From assembly GCA_946886275.1 (NCBI GenBank), contig CAMPIH010000047.1, forward strand, positions 1 through 14,259: 14,259 nt of DNA, written 5' to 3'. A program made the translations under genes and the position numbers. This DNA is from an uncultured Sphingosinicella sp. GTDB taxonomy: Bacteria; Pseudomonadota; Alphaproteobacteria; Sphingomonadales; Sphingomonadaceae. The notes below the pieces were generated by a model. It worked only from the letters and a program-made list of their open reading frames with translations, ran no database searches and was not told where the DNA came from. Below are positions 8,375 through 14,259 of the stretch, piece after piece (the first letter of the stretch is position 1; every line of letters starts with the position of its first letter).

Positions 8375-9138
8375 GCGACGGCCCCTCGCTTTGGCTGATA
8401 GCGCCGCTGGCTCTGCTGCTTGGGGCGATCGTCGGAAGCTTCCTCGCCACCCTCATGATCCGCTGGCCGAGAGACGAAGGAATCGTCGGCGGTCGCTCGC
8501 GCTGCGACCATTGCGGCGCCCGGCTGACGGCAAGGGAGCTGGTGCCGATCCTCTCTTTCGCGCGCCAGAAGGGACTCTGCCGAAGCTGCGGGGCAGCGAT
8601 CGACCGGCGCCATGTCACGGTCGAGCTGGCTTCCGCCGGAGTGGCTCTGATCGCGGTCCTCGCTCACCCGCTCCCACTCGCTATCGCCACCTCCTTGCTC
8701 GGTTGGTGGCTGCTCGTCATCGCCGCCCTCGATCTCGAGCATCACTGGCTTCCCAATAGGCTGACCTTGCCGCTGATCCCGGCCGGCCTGGCCGTCGCCT
8801 GGCTCGGCCTCGGCCCTTCTCTCGAGGAACGGGCGATCGGCGCGGCCGCCGGCTTCATCGTGCTGGCCGCGATCGCCTTGCTCTATCGTCGGATCCGCGG
8901 CCGCGAAGGGATGGGCGGCGGCGACCCGATCTTGCTTGCCGGCATCGGCGCCTGGGTTGGCGCTCTCCAGCTGCCCTCCATCCTCGTCGGCGCCGGCCTT
9001 CTCGGCCTGGTCGCGGTGGCGCTGATGGCGTTGCGGGGCGAAGCCGTCACGTCGACCAGCAAATTGCCGCTCGGGACCCTGATGGCCGTCGCCGCCTGGC
9101 CGGTCTGGCTGGTCGTTGCACTTTGCTACTCATGTTAA
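8371..9138 (+). CDS. Prepilin peptidase, A24 family (TTG start)
   Basis: An inner-membrane aspartyl protease that cleaves, and often N-methylates, type IV pilin or type II secretion pseudopilin leaders. The 255 residues start with a helix containing GAIVGSFLATLMIRWPR, then the cytoplasmic zinc domain with CDHC (Cys45, Cys48) and CRSC (Cys70, Cys73), a feature of full-length bifunctional PilD/GspO-type enzymes. The catalytic aspartates are Asp121 in AALDLEHHWLPN and Asp185 in GMGGGDPILLAGIGAW. The usual Lys after the second Asp (GDxK) is replaced by Ile187. The conserved C-terminal LPLGTLMA is present. The start is TTG at 8371, overlapping the lyase stop as TTGA; the first ATG downstream (residue 29) would remove the first helix and the GSFL motif, so TTG is preferred. 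Its place at the end of a metabolic operon looks incidental. Confidence 0.93.
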   Translation: MSDGPSLWLIAPLALLLGAIVGSFLATLMIRWPRDEGIVGGRSRCDHCGARLTARELVPILSFARQKGLCRSCGAAIDRRHVTVELASAGVALIAVLAHPLPLAIATSLLGWWLLVIAALDLEHHWLPNRLTLPLIPAGLAVAWLGLGPSLEERAIGAAAGFIVLAAIALLYRRIRGREGMGGGDPILLAGIGAWVGALQLPSILVGAGLLGLVAVALMALRGEAVTSTSKLPLGTLMAVAAWPVWLVVALCYSC

Positions 9139-9177
9139 GCCTGTGGCCATGTTCGGCCTGATAATCGAACCACTTAA

Positions 9178-9207
9178 GGGCGGCGTTCTTCCCTAGAGGC
9201 GCCGCCC
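9178..9207. terminator. Candidate terminator hairpin between convergent genes
   Basis: A perfect 8-base inverted repeat, GGGCGGCG (9178-9185) and CGCCGCCC (9200-9207), encloses a 14-base loop. It lies in the 84-base gap between the convergent prepilin peptidase and otsA genes, where a two-way terminator is expected. No run of T follows on either strand, so it is not a canonical intrinsic terminator. It may act as a transcript-end stabiliser or with Rho. Confidence 0.5.
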
Positions 9208-9222
9208 GACCTGTGTCCGGCA

Positions 9223-10638
9223 TCATTCAAGGGCTGGCACCAGGTCGGACGCCTGTTCGGCTGAGACCGATTGAAGCGCCTCGACGAAGCCTCGGCGCCA
9301 GGCCAGCACGTCCTCCTTTCGGACATTGTCGACCATCTTCTCCCAGCGCCGGATCCGTTCCGCCTTGGGCATGTCGAGCGCCTCGCGGATCGCGTCGCTG
9401 AGCTCGTCCTTGCTGTAGGGATTGACGAGCAGGGCTTCCCCGAGCTGGTGAGCCGCGCCAGCGAAGCGGGAGAGGATCAGGACTCCCGGGTCGGCAGGAT
9501 CCTGCGAGGCGACAAATTCCTTCGCGACCAGATTCATTCCGTCGCGCAGCGGCGTGATCAGGGCGACGTCGGAAGCGCGGTAGAAGCCGGCCAGGGCTTC
9601 GCGAGGATAACCCTGATTGACGTAACGGATCGGTACCCAGTCGACCTCGGCGAACTCGCCATTGATCCGACCGGAAAGCTCGTCGAGCCGCTCGCGTATC
9701 GCCTCGTAGGTATGGACCTCCTCGCGCGACGGCGGGGCGATCTGCAGGAACGATACCCGACCGCGCCAGTCGTCATTCTCCTCAAGGAAGCGGCGATAGC
9801 CCTGGAACCGTTCCTCGAGCCCTTTCGAATAATCGAGGCGATCGACTCCGATGATGATCTTCTTGTCCTCGGCGCTTCGCTTCAGCGTTTCGAAGGCCGA
9901 CTTGGTCTCCTCGCTGGCGAGCGTCTTGTCGAACTCCGAAAAGTCGATTCCGATCGGGAAGGCGGCCGTCTTCACCGTCCGGCTTCCGACCGTCACCGTG
10001 CCGTCGGCGGCGACGCTGCCGCCCAGCTCGCGAGTGACATAATGGTGGAAGCTCTCGAGCCATTCCTCCGTGTGGAAACCGATCAGGTCGTAGGCCAGCA
10101 TGGATTTGACGAGCCGCTCGTGGAACGGAAGCGAGACGAGCAGCCGCTGTGGCGGCCACGGGATGTGCAGGAAGAAGCCGATCCGGTTGCGAAGGCCGCG
10201 CTGGCGGAGCTGCTGGCCGAGCGGGATCAGGTGATAATCGTGGACCCAGATCAGGTCGTCCGGCTCGATCAGGGGAGTCACGGTTTCGGCGAAGCGCTCG
10301 TTCACCCGTTCGTAGCCGGCGCCGAAGCTTCGGTCATATTCGGCAAGGTCGATCCGGTAATGGAAGAGCGGCCACAAGGTTCGGTTGGCATAGCCGTTAT
10401 AATATTCGTCGACGTCCTGCTCCTCGAGGTCGATCGTCGCGGTCGTGACTCCGTCCTCGCGGTGAAGGTTTATCTGGCCGGTATATTCGTCGGTCTTCTC
10501 GCCCGACCAGCCGAACCACAGGCCGCGATATTCGCGCAGGGCCGCGGCGAGAGCGACGGCAAGCCCGCCCTGGGAGCCGTTGGCGCTTCGCGGCTTGGGC
10601 GTCGACACCCGGTTGGAGATGACGATCAGTCGGCTCAT
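9223..10638 (-). CDS. otsA: Trehalose-6-phosphate synthase
   Basis: A cytoplasmic retaining glycosyltransferase of family GT20 that joins glucose from UDP-glucose to glucose-6-phosphate, making trehalose-6-phosphate for osmotic and stress protection. The 471 residues match E. coli OtsA. Visible elements are the N-terminal loop [12 protein letters not shown], the donor-binding GGLA (24-27), [34 protein letters not shown] with Arg267 and Lys272, and [15 protein letters not shown] with Asp366 and Glu374. All expected catalytic and nucleotide-binding residues are present. The ATG at 10638 gives the standard N-terminus, although the nearest strong ribosome site, GGAGGT, is 15 bases upstream; no better in-frame start exists. 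It is the last gene of the otsB-GH15-otsA block, 24 bases after the GH15 stop. Confidence 0.96.
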   Translation of the reverse strand: MSRLIVISNRVSTPKPRSANGSQGGLAVALAAALREYRGLWFGWSGEKTDEYTGQINLHREDGVTTATIDLEEQDVDEYYNGYANRTLWPLFHYRIDLAEYDRSFGAGYERVNERFAETVTPLIEPDDLIWVHDYHLIPLGQQLRQRGLRNRIGFFLHIPWPPQRLLVSLPFHERLVKSMLAYDLIGFHTEEWLESFHHYVTRELGGSVAADGTVTVGSRTVKTAAFPIGIDFSEFDKTLASEETKSAFETLKRSAEDKKIIIGVDRLDYSKGLEERFQGYRRFLEENDDWRGRVSFLQIAPPSREEVHTYEAIRERLDELSGRINGEFAEVDWVPIRYVNQGYPREALAGFYRASDVALITPLRDGMNLVAKEFVASQDPADPGVLILSRFAGAAHQLGEALLVNPYSKDELSDAIREALDMPKAERIRRWEKMVDNVRKEDVLAWRRGFVEALQSVSAEQASDLVPALE

Positions 10639-10662
10639 GCCGGTGGCGAATTGACCTCCATG

Positions 10663-12453
10663 TCAGCGGACCGAAGTCCAGGGCCTGGACAATAGCCCAG
10701 CGCAATTGATCAATCCGACCAGCGAATAAGTCTGCGGATAGTTTCCCCACAATTCGCCGGTCTCGAAGTCGGTGTCCTCCGAAAGCAGACCAGCGGGGGT
10801 CAGCCGCTCGAGCATCTTCTCGTAAAGCTCGCGCGCTTCCTCCGCTCTTCCGACAAGGTGGAGCGCCTCGATCAGCCAGAAGGTGCAGAAATTGAACGCC
10901 GTCTCCGGCAGGCCGAAATCGTCCTCGGCCGCGTAGCGCAGCATATGCTCGCCGCGGCGGAGGCCGCGCTCCACCGCGTTGAACGTGTTGAGAAAGCGTG
11001 GGTCGGCGGCGTCGAGGAAGCGCATGTCGATCAGCTGGAGAAGGCTGGCATCGAGCTCGTCGCCGCCGAAGGTCGCGGCGAATCTGCGCTCCCCCTCGTG
11101 CCACGCCTTGGTTTCGATGGCGCCGCGGATCGAGTCCGCCCGCTCGCGCCAGATTTCGGCGCGCTCCGCCAGGCCCAGCTCCGTCGCGATATTGGCGAGC
11201 CGATCGCAGGCTGCCCAGCTCATCACCGAGCTATAGGTGTGGACGGCGGTGCGGGTGCGGAATTCCCACAAGCCGGCGTCCGGCTCGTCGTGCGATTCCC
11301 AGGCCCGTTCGCCGACCCGTTCGAGGGCGGTGAAATCCTCGGCGGTGGATTTGCGATAGAGCCGCTCGTCGAAGAAGGCCTGGGCATTGGACAGGATGAC
11401 CTGGCCGTAGGCGTCGTTCTGGACCTGGGTATAAGCGGCGTTGCCGACCCGGACGGGGCCCATGCCGCGATAGCCGGCGAGATGTTCGGCCACCCCTTCC
11501 TCGAGCTTCGGCTCCCCTGACGCCGAGTAGAGTGGCTGGATGATGCCCCCTTCGGCCTGGTCGACGATGTTGCGAAGATAGGAGAGATAATTTTCCAGGA
11601 CGTCGAGCGCCCCGAGGCGGTTGAGCGCCTGGACGGTGTAGTAGGCGTCGCGGATCCAGCAGTAGCGATAGTCCCAGTTGCGGCCGGAATTGGCGGCCTC
11701 CGGAATCGAGGTGGTGAGCGCCGCGACGATCGCCCCGGTTTCCTCGTGAAGGCATAATTTGAGGGTGATCGCCGCCCGGATCACCACGCGCTGCCATTCG
11801 AGCGGGATTGCCAGCCCGCGAACCCATTCGCGCCAATGGTCGGAGGTCTGGTGGAGCATCGTCGCCAGCACCTGGTTGACGTTGCCGACGAAGGGCTCGT
11901 CCGGGCCGAGGAAGAAGTGAAGGCTCCTCTCGAGCCGGAAAGCCCGGCCTTCGAGCAAATGGAGGACCGGCGCGTCCGTCGTCAGCCGGAGCGGCTGCGG
12001 CTTCAGAAGGAAGCGGATATGGTTGCTGCCGCTGGTGCGATCGGCGTCGCGCCCGCCCCAGTTAGCCGAAGGATTGACGTCGACCCGAACCCGCGGCGCG
12101 CCGGCGATCGGCCGGAGGATCCGTGCGAACGCCACCGGCCGGTACATTCGTCCCGACCGTTCGAAGCGGGGGCAGAAATCGTAAAGGTCGGCGACCCCGC
12201 CTTGCTCGTCGGTCAATCGGGTGACGAGGATCGGCGTGTTCTTGACGTAGCGCTGCTCGGCGGAGACCTGCCCTTCCAGGCGGATCCGCCATTCTCCGCG
12301 CGGGACCGGGCTCTCTCCCTTGGGATCGAGAAGCGCGCAGAAGAGCGGATCGCCGTCGACCCGCGGCTGACAGGCCCAGATGAAACCGCCTTCATCGTCG
12401 ACAAGGGCGCTGACCTGGCAATTGCCGATCGGCCACAGGTTCAGGTTCCTCAT
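10663..12453 (-). CDS. Glycoside hydrolase family 15 protein (glucoamylase/trehalase-like)
   Basis: A 596-residue family GH15 enzyme, an inverting alpha-glucosidase class that includes glucoamylase, glucodextranase and some bacterial trehalases. An N-terminal beta domain (starting NLWPIGNCQVSALVDDEGGF) precedes an (alpha/alpha)6 barrel with RNWDYRYCWIRDAYYTVQAL (258-277). Glu397 in GLWEFRT is the likely general acid and Glu559 in GLLSEDTDF the likely base, followed by WGNYPQTYSLVGLI. No signal peptide is visible, so it should be cytoplasmic, which argues against an external starch substrate. The family's common GSIDWLCLPRFD is altered here to GGFIWACQPRVD. The ATG overlaps the otsB stop by four bases (ATGA), with GAGG four bases before it. 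Between otsB and otsA it may hydrolyse trehalose or tune its level; an alpha-glucan substrate remains possible. Confidence 0.92.
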   Translation of the reverse strand: MRNLNLWPIGNCQVSALVDDEGGFIWACQPRVDGDPLFCALLDPKGESPVPRGEWRIRLEGQVSAEQRYVKNTPILVTRLTDEQGGVADLYDFCPRFERSGRMYRPVAFARILRPIAGAPRVRVDVNPSANWGGRDADRTSGSNHIRFLLKPQPLRLTTDAPVLHLLEGRAFRLERSLHFFLGPDEPFVGNVNQVLATMLHQTSDHWREWVRGLAIPLEWQRVVIRAAITLKLCLHEETGAIVAALTTSIPEAANSGRNWDYRYCWIRDAYYTVQALNRLGALDVLENYLSYLRNIVDQAEGGIIQPLYSASGEPKLEEGVAEHLAGYRGMGPVRVGNAAYTQVQNDAYGQVILSNAQAFFDERLYRKSTAEDFTALERVGERAWESHDEPDAGLWEFRTRTAVHTYSSVMSWAACDRLANIATELGLAERAEIWRERADSIRGAIETKAWHEGERRFAATFGGDELDASLLQLIDMRFLDAADPRFLNTFNAVERGLRRGEHMLRYAAEDDFGLPETAFNFCTFWLIEALHLVGRAEEARELYEKMLERLTPAGLLSEDTDFETGELWGNYPQTYSLVGLINCAGLLSRPWTSVR

Positions 12454-13181
12454 GCCGCCTCGCTCAGCCAGCCCGAAACGGCGGCAACGGTGGCGAGGCG
12501 AAAGCGGGCGGCGCTCGGGCGCTCGGGTCCGACCAGGATCCCCGCGCCGCCGAGACCGGCGGCGGCTTCGAAGCCGTGCTCGTCCGTCAGATCATCTCCC
12601 ACGAAGACAGGACGCGCACCGGCAAAGTCGGGTTCCGTCATGAAGGCGCGAAGCGCATCGCCCTTGGTGGCGCCTTCCGGGCGAAGCTCGACGACCATCT
12701 GTCCGCGCTGGAGTGTCATTCCATAAGTCCTGGCAAGCCCGGCCATGAAGGTCTCGGCCCGCTGCGCTTCGGCGGGCGCAAGGCGATAGTGGAGAGCGAT
12801 TCCGACCGGCTTCTCCTCGACCAGAAGGCCCTCCGTTCCTTCGGCGAAAGCGATCACGGCGGCGCGCATCGCCTCGAGCCCGGCCGGAATGCTCAGCGGC
12901 AAAGCGGTTCCGTCGGCCAGGCGAAGCTCGAGGCCGTGCGAGCCCGAAAAGGCGATGCCGGCGCAAGCGACGTGCCGCTCGAGATCGGCCAGCGAACGGC
13001 CGCTGATGATCGCCAGCCGGCCTTCGAGGCGCCTGCGCAGCCGCTCGAGCAGCGGGCCGAGGCCAGGAGAGACCCGGATCGCCGCAGGCGTTTCGGCAAG
13101 CTCCACGAGGGTGCCGTCGAAATCGAGGAACAGGGCCGCCCCGTCCAGCAGGTTCGGCGGCGGCGGAGGAAGGCCGTGCAT
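12450..13181 (-). CDS. otsB: Trehalose-6-phosphate phosphatase
   Basis: A cytoplasmic HAD-superfamily phosphatase that converts trehalose-6-phosphate to trehalose, the second step after OtsA. The 243 residues contain motif I LDFDGTLVE with nucleophile Asp20 and acid Asp22, motif II ISGRS (Ser60), a cap domain (about 85-165) with SGSHGLELR before it and VELRPEG after, motif III Lys173 in ATKGDAL, and motif IV GDDLTDEHGF (195-204) for Mg2+. The frame is open to a TTG at 13217, but ATG 13181 is preferred because GGAGG (plus-strand 13186-13190) lies four bases upstream and the resulting MHGLPPPPPNLLDGAALFLD leads straight into motif I. It is the first gene of the trehalose block and diverges from the DUF6916 gene. 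I found no convincing EcfG-type (GGAAC...CGTT) stress promoter upstream. Confidence 0.95.
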   Translation of the reverse strand: MHGLPPPPPNLLDGAALFLDFDGTLVELAETPAAIRVSPGLGPLLERLRRRLEGRLAIISGRSLADLERHVACAGIAFSGSHGLELRLADGTALPLSIPAGLEAMRAAVIAFAEGTEGLLVEEKPVGIALHYRLAPAEAQRAETFMAGLARTYGMTLQRGQMVVELRPEGATKGDALRAFMTEPDFAGARPVFVGDDLTDEHGFEAAAGLGGAGILVGPERPSAARFRLATVAAVSGWLSEAA

Positions 13182-13345
13182 GGCGCCTCCCGTGGCAAGG
13201 CGGGCCGCAAATCTCAAGCGCGATCGACGTCGGGCGCGGACGATTCGCGCGCTCCAAAACCGCTAGGCTCAAGCGATGATTGGGGATAAGCTTCATTTTC
13301 GTAGCGCGGCCGATGGGGATCGGCTCGCGGCAAGAGGGGGCAAGA
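13182..13345. promoter_or_regulatory. Divergent promoter region of otsB and the DUF6916 gene
   Basis: This 164-base gap must hold promoters for both divergent transcripts. I see no strong -35/-10 pair. It contains an exact direct repeat, CTCAAGCG at 13213-13220 and 13268-13275, spaced 55 bases start to start. It also holds the ribosome sites that decide the two starts: GGAGG for otsB on the minus strand (13186-13190) and GAGGGGG for the plus-strand gene (13334-13340). Confidence 0.4.
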
Positions 13346-13795
13346 ATGGAACAGGCGCGACCGACTCTTTCCAGGCGCAATATCCTCATCACCATCGGCG
13401 CGGCCCTGGCGGGCACGATCGCTCTTGCGGGGACCGCCTTTCGCCCCGCGGTGACCCGGCAGGCCCGAAAGGTGCTCGCCGCCACTCCGCTCACCCGCGG
13501 AATGCTGTCCTTGTCCCAGGCGGAGATCGAGGAATGGTCGACTCAGATCGGCGCGACCTTCGCGGTCGGCGGCGGCTTCGAGCTCAGGCTGGCCGGCATT
13601 CAGCCGCTTCAGTCGGAAGGCGTCCGGCCGGCCTCGCTTCGCGATCGCGCCTTCGCCGCCGTGTTCGACGTGACCCGCGGCTCATCAATGCCGGGCGACC
13701 TCATCTACACGCTCAATCACCGCCAATATGGACCGTTGCAGCTGTTCCTGAGCAGCACCGGCAATCCCCGGCGGATGCTCGCCATCTTCAACTGA
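13346..13795 (+). CDS. DUF6916 family protein with twin-arginine-like leader
   Basis: A 149-residue protein. Residues 9-32 form SRRNILITIGA plus a long hydrophobic stretch, close to the twin-arginine consensus SRRxFLK, so export in folded form or membrane anchoring is likely. The remaining ~100 residues match the DUF6916 pattern as I remember it: LSLSQAEIEEWSTQIGATF, an RLAGIQPL strand, RAFAAVFDVTRG, a YTLNHRQYGPLQLFLSS segment, and the terminal LAIFN. This small beta-rich domain often sits beside genes for phage tail collar-like (microcystin-dependent) proteins; its function is unknown to me. The frame is open from 13280, but ATG 13346 is preferred because GAGGGGG ends five bases upstream and it places the RR motif at residues 10-11. 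A GNAT gene starts one base after its stop, so the two are probably co-transcribed. Confidence 0.82.
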   Translation: MEQARPTLSRRNILITIGAALAGTIALAGTAFRPAVTRQARKVLAATPLTRGMLSLSQAEIEEWSTQIGATFAVGGGFELRLAGIQPLQSEGVRPASLRDRAFAAVFDVTRGSSMPGDLIYTLNHRQYGPLQLFLSSTGNPRRMLAIFN

Positions 13796-13796
13796 G

Positions 13797-14259
13797 GTGC
13801 CGCCCGTCAGGCGCGCCGCCGCCGGACTCCAGATCGCCTATCGCCCGGAGACGGAGTCGGACCAGCCGTTCGTCGCTTCGCTCTATGCTTCGACCCGAGT
13901 CTCGGAATTCGCCGGCCTGGACTGGCCGGAGGAGGCGCTGTCCGCTTTCCTGGACCAGCAGCATCGGGCGCAGCACCGCCATTTCCGGACCGTGTTTCCC
14001 GACGGCGAGTGGCTGATCGTCGAGCAGGGCGGACGGAGGATAGGGCGACTCTATCTCAACGAGACCGGCGAGCATCTTCACCTCGTCGACATCATCCTTC
14101 GTCCGGAATCGCGGGGCGCCGGGATCGGAACGGCCATCGTCGCCGACCTGATCGAACAGGCCCATCGCGCCGGCAAGCCGGTCCGGCTCTCCGTGGACAA
14201 GACCAACCTGGGTGCGGCTCGGCTTTACCGCCGGCTGGGTTTCGATGCGATCGACGATC
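13797..14259 (+). CDS. GNAT-family N-acetyltransferase, C-terminus cut by window edge
   Basis: The first 154 residues of a Gcn5-related acetyltransferase that would move acetyl from acetyl-CoA to an amine; the acceptor is unknown. The early segment IAYRPETESDQPFVASLYAS is a typical GNAT opening. The beta4-alpha3 acetyl-CoA loop appears as LRPESRGAGIGTAIVADLI, with the RxxGxG motif, and VDKTNLGAARLYRRLGF is the usual C-terminal NxxAxxLYxxxGF element. The end lies beyond base 14259, though the domain is nearly complete. The best start is GTG at 13797, one base after the DUF6916 stop; it has no strong ribosome site, which fits translational coupling. Pairing with DUF6916 suggests a shared job, perhaps modification of an exported or collar-like protein, but that is inference. 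Confidence 0.88.
   Translation, partial: MPPVRRAAAGLQIAYRPETESDQPFVASLYASTRVSEFAGLDWPEEALSAFLDQQHRAQHRHFRTVFPDGEWLIVEQGGRRIGRLYLNETGEHLHLVDIILRPESRGAGIGTAIVADLIEQAHRAGKPVRLSVDKTNLGAARLYRRLGFDAIDD

Noticed and set aside
9271..10695. A 474-codon open frame on the plus strand opposite otsA
   Set aside because: otsA has every catalytic residue in the other strand, and the antisense product is rich in Asp/Arg/Val without a fold signature, so it is a codon-bias shadow.
13182..13217. TTG start at 13217 for otsB
   Set aside because: ATG 13181 has GGAGG four bases upstream and gives a phosphatase beginning just before motif I; the extra 12 residues contain that ribosome site.
13346..14259. A prophage remnant at the right edge because DUF6916 is linked to tail-collar-like genes
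   Set aside because: No integrase, capsid, terminase or attachment repeat is visible and base composition matches the neighbours; DUF6916 genes also occur in ordinary chromosomal loci.

Overview
The window is GC-rich chromosomal DNA packed with genes. It most likely comes from an alphaproteobacterium of the Sphingomonadales. This is inferred from base composition, protein style and the combination of an overlapping leucine-catabolic operon with an otsB-GH15-otsA block; no rRNA or marker gene is present to prove it. I see no tRNA, rRNA, CRISPR array, insertion sequence or prophage, and no gene-free stretch longer than about 220 bases.

Left part (1-1678): a minus-strand thiolase, cut off at its C-terminus by the window edge, diverges from a small exported protein of unknown function.

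Centre (1895-9138): eight plus-strand genes, each touching or overlapping the next by a few bases, form one likely operon. The order is isovaleryl-CoA dehydrogenase, a three-helix membrane protein, methylcrotonyl-CoA carboxylase beta subunit, a two-helix membrane protein, methylcrotonyl-CoA carboxylase alpha subunit (biotin-bearing), a MaoC-type hydratase, a CitE-type CoA-ester lyase, and a TTG-initiated prepilin peptidase. The dehydrogenase and carboxylase carry leucine breakdown from isovaleryl-CoA to 3-methylglutaconyl-CoA. The usual next genes, a crotonase-type hydratase (LiuC) and a TIM-barrel HMG-CoA lyase (LiuE), are not in the window. In their place are a MaoC hydratase and a CitE-like lyase, which are unrelated folds that catalyse the same classes of chemistry (hydration of an enoyl-CoA, then a retro-aldol/Claisen release of acetyl-CoA). 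Whether they complete the leucine route or serve an itaconyl/citramalyl-CoA-like route is the main open question here. The thiolase could handle the acetoacetyl-CoA end of the pathway.

Right part (9223-13181): a minus-strand trehalose block, otsB, a GH15 glycosidase and otsA, meets the central operon tail to tail across an 84-base gap holding a candidate terminator hairpin. OtsA makes trehalose-6-phosphate and OtsB dephosphorylates it. The GH15 enzyme may hydrolyse trehalose or an alpha-glucan.

Right edge (13346-14259): a DUF6916 protein with a twin-arginine-like leader is followed one base later by a GNAT acetyltransferase that runs off the window.
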